Positions 1-7,406 of a stretch of DNA of 25,975 nt are shown piece by piece. A model generated the notes under the pieces. The model made no database searches and was not told the DNA's origin. It saw nothing but the letters and a program-made list of their open reading frames with translations. The position numbers were made by a program, and so were the translations under genes. The DNA comes from Alphaproteobacteria bacterium UBA1303 (GTDB taxonomy: Bacteria; Pseudomonadota; Alphaproteobacteria; Micropepsales; Micropepsaceae), in assembly GCA_002307315.1 (NCBI GenBank), contig DBTZ01000011.1:1-25975 (forward strand), in the 5' to 3' direction. Position 1 is the stretch's first letter. Each line of letters opens with the position of its first letter.

Positions 1-56
1 GTCCAGTTTCCTGGAGGCAGGTCACAGGTTGCCGGGGAGATTGCCCACAAGACAGT

Positions 57-85
57 GGTCAGCGGTTCAATCCCGACTCGGACGA
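57..85 (+). other. tRNA T-arm-like sequence (fragment or chance)
   Basis: Positions 57-75 match the T-arm of the tRNA-Ala gene at 3977-3995 in 18 of 19 bases, but in the opposite orientation. The following bases (76-85) could form the 3' side of an acceptor stem ending GGACGA, and GTCC at 1-4 could pair with GGAC. No convincing D-arm or anticodon arm folds from 5-56, and no CCA follows. It may be the 3' remnant of a tRNA or tRNA-like sequence carried by the element. T-arm sequences are conserved among tRNAs, so the similarity alone is weak. Confidence 0.25.
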
Positions 86-440
86 TATTTGAGAAATTTG
101 ATGGACGTTTGATAGTTAAGTCATTGAAACTAAACATTTTTGATGATTTGACGGTTCGAGGGTAAATACACAGACAGAGGGTGTTGAAATATTATTGCTT
201 AAAATAGAAAATCCTCACCCCCACCTATTATTATCAAATATATCAAATATATATATAAAACAAAGACTTAGGCTATCAAAAAACCATCAAAAAACATCCA
301 ATATTTGATAGTCTTCCAGACCTCTACAGTGGGCAAGCAAAATGAAGGCGGAGGCAAGGTCCACCGCCAATCATTGAGATTGTTCACTAAAATGGAAGTT
401 GTGGGTAAAGACCTATCATCAAGTCTATCATCAAACGCTG
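86..440. repeat. AT-rich non-coding block with TATCAAA-type repeats
   Basis: This 350-bp stretch has no supported gene. It contains about ten copies of a short motif close to YYATCAAA or its complement: forward copies at 232-239, 241-248, 273-280, 284-291, 413-422 and 425-435, and complements at 97-104, 108-115, 139-146 and 304-311. Some are spaced about 9-12 bp apart, roughly one helical turn. The pair at 273-280 and 304-311 forms an inverted repeat with a further copy between. Iteron-type replication origins and repressor arrays look like this. Lying at the end of the operon, it could be an origin or a transfer/regulatory site of the element; the role is inference. Confidence 0.5.
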
Positions 441-689
441 TCAGCAAGCTTCGCTGCCATCGGCATAGATTGCGAATAGAACTTGCGCGTTCAATTCGAG
501 GCTGGCGCGGTTCTTCAAATCATCCACGCGCTCGCCCTCTTGTCGAAACACTTTACGACCGCATATGCCGCAACCGATCACGTCGCCGTCATTGCAGCCA
601 AACATACCGACTAGAACAACAATCGGAAAGCCGCTCGCTTTTGGACCTAATCGAGCTTCCAATTTTGCAAGACGATCTTTGAGGCTCAT
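441..689 (-). CDS. Hypothetical small protein with CxxC motif
   Basis: An 82-residue protein I do not recognise. It begins with a short charged helix (SLKDRLAKLEARLG), then a hydrophobic strand, then Cys32, Cys40 and Cys43 (GCGICGRK), which could bind a metal. The C-terminus ends in Cys82. Its ATG at 689 overlaps the stop codon of the preceding gene by the ATGA arrangement, which supports translational coupling and a real gene. It is the last gene of the element's minus-strand run and is followed by the AT-rich repeat block. Function is unknown. Confidence 0.6.
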   Translation of the reverse strand: MSLKDRLAKLEARLGPKASGFPIVVLVGMFGCNDGDVIGCGICGRKVFRQEGERVDDLKNRASLELNAQVLFAIYADGSEAC

Positions 690-955
690 TTGCGCAACTG
701 TTCAAGCAACTCGATACGACGCTCAAGGTCACCATCCCTAATCATTGCCGCTAGACTCTGTAGAATATAGCAAAGCCGAGTTGCGGTTTGTGTATCAATC
801 TGTTTGTTGCGGGCTTCCCGGTAAATTCGTCCCATTTCTCGCGTGCATTCGTGAACTGTTGAAAGCCTCAGCCTTGCTCGCGAACGGTAGGGGGTTACAA
901 CTAAAGCCTCTGCCGTAACGATTTGCAGCGCTTTGTCATTTCCATTTTCCATCAT
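686..955 (-). CDS. Hypothetical protein
   Basis: An 89-residue protein if started at the ATG at 955; an in-frame TTG at 976 would add seven residues, and neither start has a strong ribosome site. The sequence is rich in Arg and Leu and looks mostly helical, with a basic middle (YRSRARLRL) and an acidic/amphipathic C-terminus (IELLEQLRK). No family recognised. It lies between the 998-1294 gene and the 441-689 gene, overlapping the latter by 4 bases, so the three are probably co-transcribed. Confidence 0.55.
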   Translation of the reverse strand: MMENGNDKALQIVTAEALVVTPYRSRARLRLSTVHECTREMGRIYREARNKQIDTQTATRLCYILQSLAAMIRDGDLERRIELLEQLRK

Positions 956-997
956 GTTATATGCTCTTGTGGCCAATTCTGCATCCCATTGCGCGCC

Positions 998-1294
998 TCA
1001 AAAATGTTTCAGCAAAAAGCGCTCAGCCTTGTCAATTGCTTCACAAAGACTGAACTTTTTGGGGCCCATAAGATTGACCAATTTTACCTTCAATGCCTCA
1101 AATCTCCGTTCGCGCGGCGGGCCTCGGTATGCAGAGCTATCCATCGCATCTGCAATTCGTTTCATGGAAACGGCAAGAGAGGTTAGTGCCTCACTTTCAC
1201 CTTCCGCTGGCGAAAGGTCCGGTTCAAGACGGGCCATTGTATAAAATCGCCTCATTTCCAGGTCATCGAGAAGTGGTGATATAAGGTTTTCCAT
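998..1294 (-). CDS. Hypothetical protein
   Basis: A 98-residue protein with no family I recognise. I chose the ATG at 1294 because AGAGGA lies about seven bases upstream; a TTG at 1354 would extend it by 20 residues but would start flush against the preceding gene's stop. The protein is acidic at the N-terminus, basic and helical at the C-terminus, and has no membrane segment. Its leader ends AATTCAAATG, much like that of the 1355-2083 gene (AATTTCAAATG), suggesting a common translation-initiation design in this element. Confidence 0.6.
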   Translation of the reverse strand: MENLISPLLDDLEMRRFYTMARLEPDLSPAEGESEALTSLAVSMKRIADAMDSSAYRGPPRERRFEALKVKLVNLMGPKKFSLCEAIDKAERFLLKHF

Positions 1295-1354
1295 TTGAAT
1301 TTCCTCTATGTGCAAATTGTGGGCAGAAGTTTTTAGGGCCGCCCACAATTGCAA

Positions 1355-2083
1355 TTAATCAGCATCGGCAGGAATTGGTTTCGTGCCGCGCAACGGTTGC
1401 GGCGTTTCAAGCGCTGGCGAGGGGAACAAGTTTTCAGCGTCCTTCAGCGCACGCGCGTCGTTGAGCTTTTGAACGCTCACAGCTTTTTGTGTTCCGGCTG
1501 CCACGCGATAACTCGACAGTGCGGAAGCAGCGTGCGCTTGCGCAACACCGATTGCCTGCAAAGTTTCGTCGCGGCCATCGAATTTGAAGCCCTCAAGAAT
1601 TGGAACGCGAGTGAAGACTTCTTTCCAATCCTCTTGTCGCGAGCGCTGCAAGCTCACGCGATAGATTTGGTATCCTGTCGCAATGTCGTTTTTGTCGTGC
1701 GCGTGATCTAGCATCAACCGCACCATCGGAGCGGGCAAATGCAGGCAGGATTGATAAACCTGATTGGCTATAGCTGCGTCGCCACTTTTCCCGCTGCCGA
1801 ATTCAGCTTGCGAGGCAAGGAAGGCGATGTTCTCATAAAATTGCTTTTCATATTTCAATTCTTCGCCAAGTTTCGTCACTTCGACCCATTCGGGGACCAT
1901 CGCATCGGTGTACCGCTTGCGCGCTTCAAACGTCAGTTTGATTTTTTTCTCGCTGTCATAGCTGGCGTTCTCTTGAATTGCCTCAACTTCCTGCAACGCT
2001 TTTTCGGCAGCCGCACTTAATTTCGCGGCAAGCGTTTTTGATTTAGCCGTTTTCGCGAGAATATCGGAGGGTGATAGTTTCAT
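1355..2083 (-). CDS. Hypothetical helical protein of the element
   Basis: A 242-residue protein I cannot assign. Residues 1-80 are rich in Ala, Lys and Glu and look like a coiled coil. The middle (about 95-170) contains aromatic and histidine-rich stretches (HLPAPMVRLMLDHAHDKND). The last 25 residues are proline-rich and probably disordered. The ATG at 2083 has GAAGGA about a dozen bases upstream. It follows the DUF3987 gene with a 48-bp gap on the same strand, so it could work with that protein in replication or maintenance of the element, which is only inference from position. Confidence 0.65.
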   Translation of the reverse strand: MKLSPSDILAKTAKSKTLAAKLSAAAEKALQEVEAIQENASYDSEKKIKLTFEARKRYTDAMVPEWVEVTKLGEELKYEKQFYENIAFLASQAEFGSGKSGDAAIANQVYQSCLHLPAPMVRLMLDHAHDKNDIATGYQIYRVSLQRSRQEDWKEVFTRVPILEGFKFDGRDETLQAIGVAQAHAASALSSYRVAAGTQKAVSVQKLNDARALKDAENLFPSPALETPQPLRGTKPIPADAD

Positions 2084-2131
2084 TTGAAATTGTCCTTCTA
2101 CGAAATAATCCGGGAACCGCCGGATGTGGTT

Positions 2132-3553
2132 TTAATGTTCAAAAAACACCTCTGGTTTTGTTGGTATGAATGAACGCGGTATTGTTGGATTTTTTGTTTC
2201 GTATGCGCGTGCATTAGTGCCAAATTCTGTCACCATTTGTCTCTTTGGGATTTCACCAAGTTCATCGTTTTCGCGCATGTTTTCGATAGTTGCCTTAAGC
2301 GCTTTTGTTGCGCCACCCGGCGCGCGGCGAAAACAGGCCATGTTCGAAAGTGCTTTTTGCAGATAGCTGAGCGGTATAATTCTGCGCGCGTGCAGTTGCC
2401 GGATTGCGCTATATGATTTCGGCAGTTCATCAAACGGTGTTGTGGCGTAGGAAAAGATCGTCTTTAGAACCATGTCGCGACGCAGGGTTTCGTTTGTTTC
2501 GACCGCGCCGACTTCGCCGTTTGAGAATTTGAAAATCAGCGAGACAGTCTGTTTTTGGACGAACTCGATGGAGTCGCGTGCCGTGTCAGCGTCGATTTGT
2601 GGCGTATGAAAATTGCAGCCAACCGCTATTAGTGCAGCGAGCTTAGCTGCTTTCAAATGTGCCCGCGTCCAGAGATGTCGCGCAACCTCAGTCGGCCTGC
2701 TATTTATTTCTGCGCGCGTCCATCTTTCAAACGCATCGAAGACGGCTTTAGCTTCGGGCGAGAAAGTCACGTTGCAGACTTGCCCACGCGACACAATGCC
2801 TTGAGCTTGAGCCATTGTAGCGGCAAGGTTCTGCAAGAGCGTTTCGGATGGTGCGACCAAATGATGGTTTTCATTCAGTTCAACTTGATCCCCGAGGTAT
2901 TCGATCATGATGAAACGAGGAAGCAAACCGCTTGTCACAAGCGTTTCGTCAACGTTTGCAAATAGGTTTGGCTGGTTCGTTTCGCCAAGAATTGTGAGTG
3001 CTGGCGACTGAAGCAGGGGCACGTTTTTTGTTTTGTCCGAATATCGCATTCCCGCGCCGGATTGACCGTGTCCCGACAATCCATGCAAATCCAAATAGGC
3101 GGCCTGCATTTCTTGAACGTGGGCAGGTGCGTGCGGAGCGGCCATCGCTTTGAGTTTCAAACCGAATTCAGGAATGATGGATAAGAAACAAGGGTTCTCT
3201 GCAAGTTCTTTGTAGAGCGCCTGCGCGCTCGCGAAATATGATGGGCCTTGAAGAGCAACTAGAGTAGCTGTTGACGTTTTCAGCGCACTGATAAGTTTTG
3301 ACACGCCAGTACGCGCGGCCTCTTTGCCCACGCCAGTTTCAGCAACAAGTAAAATGTAGAGGTTTAGCCCCGCTCCGAAAACATTGTACGCGCGACCGCA
3401 AATCCCGGCCATAAAACCAATCGCACCAGCAAATGCAATTTCAGCAACCGGGCGTGGCGCGGCATCAAAAATAAATTGCGCTATCTCACCCACACGTCCG
3501 GGTGGGAATTGTAATTTGCTTCTGTCCGCCTTGCCCGGCGTGCGATTTTCCAT
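2132..3553 (-). CDS. DUF3987 (YfjI-like) P-loop protein
   Basis: A 473-residue protein resembling the DUF3987 family, found on prophages, plasmids and ICEs and thought to include primase-helicase or replication-associated ATPases. Residues about 62-80 hold NLYILLV followed by a Walker A-like AETGVGKEA, and a later acidic strand (LSIIPEFG) could supply Walker B. The segment LTILGETNQPNLF is a further family-like feature. I chose ATG 3553, 7 bases after the alpA stop; a start at 3607 would add 18 residues and overlap alpA. A clear Shine-Dalgarno is lacking, so coupling to alpA is likely. The C-terminal 70 residues are basic and may bind DNA. Confidence 0.75.
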   Translation of the reverse strand: MENRTPGKADRSKLQFPPGRVGEIAQFIFDAAPRPVAEIAFAGAIGFMAGICGRAYNVFGAGLNLYILLVAETGVGKEAARTGVSKLISALKTSTATLVALQGPSYFASAQALYKELAENPCFLSIIPEFGLKLKAMAAPHAPAHVQEMQAAYLDLHGLSGHGQSGAGMRYSDKTKNVPLLQSPALTILGETNQPNLFANVDETLVTSGLLPRFIMIEYLGDQVELNENHHLVAPSETLLQNLAATMAQAQGIVSRGQVCNVTFSPEAKAVFDAFERWTRAEINSRPTEVARHLWTRAHLKAAKLAALIAVGCNFHTPQIDADTARDSIEFVQKQTVSLIFKFSNGEVGAVETNETLRRDMVLKTIFSYATTPFDELPKSYSAIRQLHARRIIPLSYLQKALSNMACFRRAPGGATKALKATIENMRENDELGEIPKRQMVTEFGTNARAYETKNPTIPRSFIPTKPEVFFEH

Positions 3554-3560
3554 GGTGGGG

Positions 3561-3794
3561 TCAGTCGCCTGCCGTCGTGGTGCAAGCGGCCATGTAAAGC
3601 CGCGCATCTTCCACGCGCCACGCGGTGCAGCGCTCGCTCAATTTGACCGGCTTGGGAAACGTCCCGGCTTTGACTTTGCGCCACAACGTCGCGGGGGAAA
3701 TCGGGATAATCGCCAAAAGCTGTTTTTGACGAACAAAACCTGTCACAGGCAGATCGCCGAAGGCAGGACTGGACGGCTTGGTCTTGGAAGTCAT
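3561..3794 (-). CDS. alpA: AlpA-family regulator / excisionase-like protein
   Basis: A 77-residue protein with an AlpA/MerR-like winged helix-turn-helix: the helix ISPATLWRKVKAG is followed by the wing TFPKPVKLSERCTAWR and VEDARLYMA. Such proteins activate integrase genes or act as directionality factors for excision of integrated elements. I chose the ATG at 3794; an upstream start at 3884 would add 30 residues that do not look like the family. The candidate Shine-Dalgarno GAGACG lies inside the arm of an inverted repeat (3800-3826), so expression may be controlled. Immediately downstream is the DUF3987 gene, and tRNA-Ala lies upstream. Confidence 0.82.
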   Translation of the reverse strand: MTSKTKPSSPAFGDLPVTGFVRQKQLLAIIPISPATLWRKVKAGTFPKPVKLSERCTAWRVEDARLYMAACTTTAGD

Positions 3795-3799
3795 GCGGC

Positions 3800-3826
3800 G
3801 CGTCTCTAAAAAATCTAGTGAGACGC
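3800..3826 (-). promoter_or_regulatory. Inverted repeat covering the alpA ribosome site
   Basis: GCGTCTC at 3800-3806 and GAGACGC at 3820-3826 are perfect 7-base arms with a 13-base A/T-rich spacer. On the alpA message the downstream arm contains the only plausible Shine-Dalgarno (GAGACG) ahead of the ATG at 3794. It could be an operator for AlpA or another regulator, or an RNA hairpin that hides the ribosome site. Confidence 0.4.
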
Positions 3827-3902
3827 TAAACCCGGCAACCAACCAAACCGGAGACCCGGAAAGAAACTGATTGATGCCCCCCAAAAACGGAAAGCCGAAT
3901 GA

Positions 3903-3927
3903 TAGGCGTCATGATGGATGACACCTA
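3903..3927. repeat. Inverted repeat between alpA and tRNA-Ala
   Basis: TAGGCGTCAT at 3903-3912 and ATGACACCTA at 3918-3927 form a 10-bp stem with one mismatch around a 5-base loop. It lies 36 bp from the tRNA 3' end, where arm-type integrase or excisionase sites would be expected. The run of six A residues follows the stem on the + strand, so it lacks the T-tract of an intrinsic terminator in either direction. Confidence 0.4.
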
Positions 3928-3963
3928 AAAAACTCGAAATTATCGTTATATTTCAATGAGTAA

Positions 3964-4039
3964 TGGTGGAGCCAAGCGGGATCGAACCGCTGACCTCCTG
4001 CATGCCATGCAGGCGCTCTCCCAGCTGAGCTATGGCCCC
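3964..4039 (-). tRNA. tRNA-Ala (anticodon GGC)
   Basis: A 76-base tRNA gene on the minus strand. It begins GGGGCCATAGCTCAG, has the anticodon stem CCTGC/GCAGG around the loop ATGGCAT (anticodon GGC, reading GCC and GCU codons), a T-arm AGCGG/CCGCT, and an encoded 3' CCA at 3964-3966. All four stems pair. The lower-GC element lies directly past its 3' end, which is the usual integration side for tyrosine recombinases that target tRNA genes. Confidence 0.97.
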
Positions 4040-4086
4040 GTACCATGTGCGCGAACCGGTTCTGGCGTCCGGTCCGAAACTGAAAC

Positions 4087-4557
4087 CTATCTTTCGTCCT
4101 TCTCGATGTCGGCGTCAATAATGCCGCTGACATCGTCCGGGTCTTCTTCGACTTCTTCGAGCAGGGTGTCGTCCGCTTCGTCTTCTTCGACTTCTTCGTC
4201 GTCGATTTCGATCTCAACGTCCTCGGGCTCGACCACCGACATACCGGCGGCATGCTCAGGCTCCGCGTGCGCGGGCTCTTCTTCTTCCTCGGTGGCGGCG
4301 ATCTCGGCCTCGTCGTCGTGGGTATCGACGACCTTATCCTCGGCCTCCTCGACTTCTTCCTCTTCGTGCTCGGGCTCTTCGGCGACCTTCGCCTTTTCGG
4401 CCAGTTCGGGCTGGCGCGGACGGCGCTGCTTGAACATGGTCTCGGGCTCAAAAGCGAACGCACATTTCGGGCATTCGATCGGCCGTTTGGAGAGATCGTA
4501 AAACCGTGCGCCGCAAGAAGGACAAACGCGCTTGGTGCCGAGGTCTGCCTTATCCAA
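4087..4557 (-). CDS. FYDLN-acid family zinc-ribbon protein (TIGR02300)
   Basis: A 156-residue alphaproteobacterial protein of unknown role. The first 40 residues hold LGTKR, a Cys12-x2-Cys15 / Cys29-x2-Cys32 zinc ribbon and the FYDL motif that names the family. The remaining 115 residues are extremely rich in Glu and Asp and probably disordered. The start is TTG at 4557, chosen because family members begin a few residues before LGTKR; GGGA lies upstream. It is transcribed away from aroA and precedes tRNA-Ala, a neighbourhood common in this class. The ribbon is reminiscent of nucleic-acid-binding domains, but no function is established. Confidence 0.9.
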   Translation of the reverse strand: MDKADLGTKRVCPSCGARFYDLSKRPIECPKCAFAFEPETMFKQRRPRQPELAEKAKVAEEPEHEEEEVEEAEDKVVDTHDDEAEIAATEEEEEPAHAEPEHAAGMSVVEPEDVEIEIDDEEVEEDEADDTLLEEVEEDPDDVSGIIDADIEKDER

Positions 4558-4825
4558 TGTACTCGTTCCCGGTAGCTGCTTCGATCGCCTGAGCGCAATC
4601 CGAAGCTTGCGAAGCGGTTTTCGGAAAAATTGCGCGACTGTTCAAAAACCCCAGACCGTGGCCGGCTTCAGCGAAACCCAACCATGTCCAAGGGGGGGTC
4701 GTTTGCCACGGGAATGGGGGCTTGTAAAGCCGAAAGCGCGGAGGATTTTACGAAAAATCGTTTCTTCGGCTTGACGGCGGCATTCGTTCGGTTAGGCAAT
4801 CACCATTCCTTAAGGAAAACGCCCC

Positions 4826-6169
4826 ATGTCCGCCCCGTCCGAGCTTCGCCCCCTGACCGCCTGCCGTTCATCCGCCCTAAAGGGGGTTGCTGCGGTGCCT
4901 GGCGACAAGTCGATTTCCCACCGGGCGTTGATTCTGGGGGGGCTGGCGGTAGGAGAAACCGAGATTTCCGGCCTTTTGGAGGCCGAAGACGTTCTGAATA
5001 CGGCCAAAGCCGTGGCGGCCTTCGGCTCCGAGGCGCGCCGCGAAGGGGCGGGCGTATGGCGAGTGCGCGGCACCGGGGTTGGCGGCTGGCAGGAGCCGGC
5101 GGATGTGCTGGATTTCGGCAATTCCGGCACCGGTTCGCGGCTGATGATGGGAGCAATGGCCACCACGCCGATTTCCGCGGTGTTCACCGGCGATGCATCC
5201 TTACGCAAGCGGCCGATGGGGCGGGTTTTGCAGCCGCTTACCCTGTTCGGAGCGGAATTCGAGGCCCGCGAAGGCGGTTTGATGCCGGTGAGGCTGAACG
5301 GCGCGCGCTGGCCGCTCTGCATCGACCATAAAGTTACCGTTGCGTCAGCTCAGGTAAAGTCCGCGTTGCTGCTGGCGGCGCTCAATGCCCCCGGCCGCAC
5401 CCGAATCGAGCAGGGCGCGCTGACCCGCGACCATACCGAGAAAATGCTGGCCGGCTTCGGGGCCGAGATCGCGGTGGAGCCGCTGGAAAGCGGCGGCGAC
5501 GCCATTACCCTCATGGGCCAGGCGGAACTGAAGGCTTGCGCGGTCGAAGTGCCGCGCGATCCCTCGTCGGCGGCGTTTCCGCTGGTGGCGGCGTTGATCG
5601 TGCCGGGATCGGACGTGCTGATTCCCGGCGTACTGCTCAATCCGCGCCGCACCGGACTGTTCGGCACGCTGATCGAAATGGGGGCCGACATCGTGGTGGA
5701 AAACCGGCGGACCAGCGGCGGCGAGGAGGTCGGCGACTTACGGGTCCGGCATTCGGTCCTGCATGGCGTCGAAGTGCCGGGAATTCGCGCTCCGTCGATG
5801 ATCGACGAATATCCCATCCTGGCGGTGGCGGCGGCCTTCGCCGATGGGCGCACGGCGATGCGCGGTTTGGCCGAACTCAAGGTCAAGGAAAGCGACCGGC
5901 TGGCGGCGATCGTCGCTGGGCTGAAAGCGGGCGGGGTGGCGGTCGAGACGCGTGGCGACGATCTGATCGTGGACGGATGGGGCTCTGTGCCGGGCGGCGG
6001 CATCGTCGAGACCCACATGGATCACCGCATCGCTATGAGCTTTTTGGTGATGGGCCTGGCCAGTCAGGCGCCGATGAGCGTCGAGGACGTCTCGATGATC
6101 GCCACCAGCTTTCCCGATTTCATCGAGCTTATGCAGAGCCTCGGCGCTGAGTTTGAAGCCGTGGTGTGA
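4826..6169 (+). CDS. aroA: 3-phosphoshikimate 1-carboxyvinyltransferase (EPSP synthase)
   Basis: A 447-residue cytosolic enzyme joining shikimate-3-phosphate and PEP in aromatic amino-acid synthesis. Motifs run in order: PGDKSISHRA (Lys28) for substrate binding, the DFGNSGTGSR phosphate loop at 96-105, GDASLRKRPMGR, TRDHTEKML, and APSMIDEYPILA with KVKESDRL near the C-terminus. The sequence resembles class II enzymes such as Agrobacterium CP4, but has NSGT where CP4 has NAAT, so Gly stands in place of the Ala linked to glyphosate tolerance. AAGGA precedes ATG 4826. Its last 41 bases overlap the convergent glycosyltransferase gene, and cmk does not follow as it usually does. Confidence 0.97.
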   Translation: MSAPSELRPLTACRSSALKGVAAVPGDKSISHRALILGGLAVGETEISGLLEAEDVLNTAKAVAAFGSEARREGAGVWRVRGTGVGGWQEPADVLDFGNSGTGSRLMMGAMATTPISAVFTGDASLRKRPMGRVLQPLTLFGAEFEAREGGLMPVRLNGARWPLCIDHKVTVASAQVKSALLLAALNAPGRTRIEQGALTRDHTEKMLAGFGAEIAVEPLESGGDAITLMGQAELKACAVEVPRDPSSAAFPLVAALIVPGSDVLIPGVLLNPRRTGLFGTLIEMGADIVVENRRTSGGEEVGDLRVRHSVLHGVEVPGIRAPSMIDEYPILAVAAAFADGRTAMRGLAELKVKESDRLAAIVAGLKAGGVAVETRGDDLIVDGWGSVPGGGIVETHMDHRIAMSFLVMGLASQAPMSVEDVSMIATSFPDFIELMQSLGAEFEAVV

Positions 6170-7406
6170 CCGGGCTTTTGGGGAAGTTCAGCACGTCGGA
6201 ATGGTCGGGCGTAACGCCTTCGCGCACGGCACCGGCGGCGGCGGCGATGGCATCGACGCGGTCGGCCCAGCGATGGCTTTTCGCCGCCTTGGCTTGACCG
6301 GCTACGGCCATTTCGTAAAGCCGGCTGGGATTTTCCGACAGTTCGCGCAAGGCGAACAGATCCTCTTCCAGCCGCATCCAACGAAACAGCGCAATCTCTC
6401 GGTCTTCCACGAAATTCAGGGCGAAGAACTCGCTCCAATCCGAGGCTGCCACCGCACCGGCCAGCATCGCCGTGAGCGGACGCTCGTGCGATCCCTGGCC
6501 GAACATTGCGCTGACGTTAATCGCCAAGCGAGTCTGCCGCATCAATTCGATGGTTTTGACGTAATCGAGCGGGCCGAGATAATCGATGTTGGAATAGCGC
6601 TGCAACGCGTCGTCGTAGCCATTGCCGCAAACGGTGAGCTTGAGGCCGATGCGTGCCGCGGTCTCGAAAAAGCGCATCCGTCTGGTCCGCCGGACCCATT
6701 GCAATACGTGGGCGGAGAGGATGCGGATCGTCCGCAACTCGTCGGGCGTGTAATGTTGGGAAGTAATGCCGTGCGCGCGCAGCGTGCGTTCAAGCGCTTC
6801 GTGTGGCGGAAGCCACTCCTGCGACAGCGCCAAATCGGCCGCCTCGGCGTAGAGCTTTTTAAAGTCGTCCGGGAAATTCTGCCACGGCGGTTCCTCGCTG
6901 CGGTAATAGCTGCCGGCGAACAGCATCTTGATCGGTCGTTCGTCGGCAAATCGGTGCGCCGTGGTCGGCAAGGGGTGGGGGGCGCCCAAACCTGCGTGCG
7001 GGCTGAACCAGGCATAGGGGAAATGCTTTGGCCCGAAGGCGTAGCGGATGGCGTCGATGTGGCTGGGATCGATGGTCAGAAGCGCCGTGTCCGGCGCGGT
7101 ATGGATGAAGCGGTCGCCGTGGGTCAGCGGATAATCGACATACTGTACCACATGTGGCGCGCCGAGGATTTGCCCCACGGTGCGTCCTCCTGCACCACGA
7201 AAATTGCTGAGGACCATGATCGAGAAGGCCAGATCCGCCGGACGTTGTTTCGTCAAAAAGTCTTCGATCTCGCGGTCGGTCCGCATTTGAACCAGATCGG
7301 CGATGATCGTCTCGTCGCCACGCGCCTCGAACGCCTCGGCGATTTCGTCGATGAAGCCGCGCAGGACGTCGTATTGCGATGCGCCCTTGAACAGTACGAC
7401 TTTCAA
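6129..7406 (-). CDS. CgeB-like glycosyltransferase
   Basis: A 425-residue protein resembling glycosyltransferases of the CgeB / group 1-like kind. The N-terminal half is Rossmann-like (MKVVLFKGASQYD). The C-terminal part (about 285-400) shows the family pattern: NVSAMFGQGSHERPLTAMLAG, then an acidic strand and a final helix with SHRWADRVDAI. It probably moves a sugar to a surface polymer or protein; donor and acceptor cannot be told. The start is TTG at 7406, supported by GGGAG just upstream. Its stop lies inside the end of aroA, a 41-bp convergent overlap. It occupies the place where cmk and rpsA are usually found. Confidence 0.78.
   Translation of the reverse strand: MKVVLFKGASQYDVLRGFIDEIAEAFEARGDETIIADLVQMRTDREIEDFLTKQRPADLAFSIMVLSNFRGAGGRTVGQILGAPHVVQYVDYPLTHGDRFIHTAPDTALLTIDPSHIDAIRYAFGPKHFPYAWFSPHAGLGAPHPLPTTAHRFADERPIKMLFAGSYYRSEEPPWQNFPDDFKKLYAEAADLALSQEWLPPHEALERTLRAHGITSQHYTPDELRTIRILSAHVLQWVRRTRRMRFFETAARIGLKLTVCGNGYDDALQRYSNIDYLGPLDYVKTIELMRQTRLAINVSAMFGQGSHERPLTAMLAGAVAASDWSEFFALNFVEDREIALFRWMRLEEDLFALRELSENPSRLYEMAVAGQAKAAKSHRWADRVDAIAAAAGAVREGVTPDHSDVLNFPKSPVTPRLQTQRRGSA

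Larger units (their letters stand above)
1..3963. mobile_element. tRNA-Ala-adjacent integrated element, right end (incomplete)
   Basis: This segment abuts the 3' end of a tRNA-Ala gene. It is visibly richer in A/T than the core genes to its right. Its minus-strand genes are an AlpA-type DNA-binding protein, a DUF3987 P-loop protein and four small unknowns, followed by an AT-rich repeat block. AlpA and a DUF3987 member (YfjI) also occur together in the E. coli CP4-57 prophage, which sits beside an RNA gene. I infer an integrated genetic element that extends off the left edge. No integrase, transposase or structural phage gene is visible. I did not find a direct repeat of the tRNA 3' end inside the window, so the outer boundary is unknown. 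Confidence 0.6.

Noticed and set aside
1..85. Complete tRNA, RNase P RNA, tmRNA or intron end
   Set aside because: Only the T-arm and a possible acceptor strand are recognisable; no anticodon arm or conserved RNase P or tmRNA segments could be traced.
305..682. 125-codon plus-strand frame in the accessory element
   Set aside because: It overlaps the minus-strand 441-689 gene, which is coupled to its neighbour, and its own sequence is Arg/Ser-rich and unlike a protein. Its start lies in the repeat block.
3903..3927. Intrinsic terminator for tRNA-Ala
   Set aside because: No T-tract follows the stem on the tRNA strand; the T run precedes it.
1..3963. Direct repeat (attL/attR) of the tRNA-Ala 3' end within the window
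   Set aside because: The only similar sequence (57-75) is in inverted orientation, so it cannot be a standard attachment repeat.
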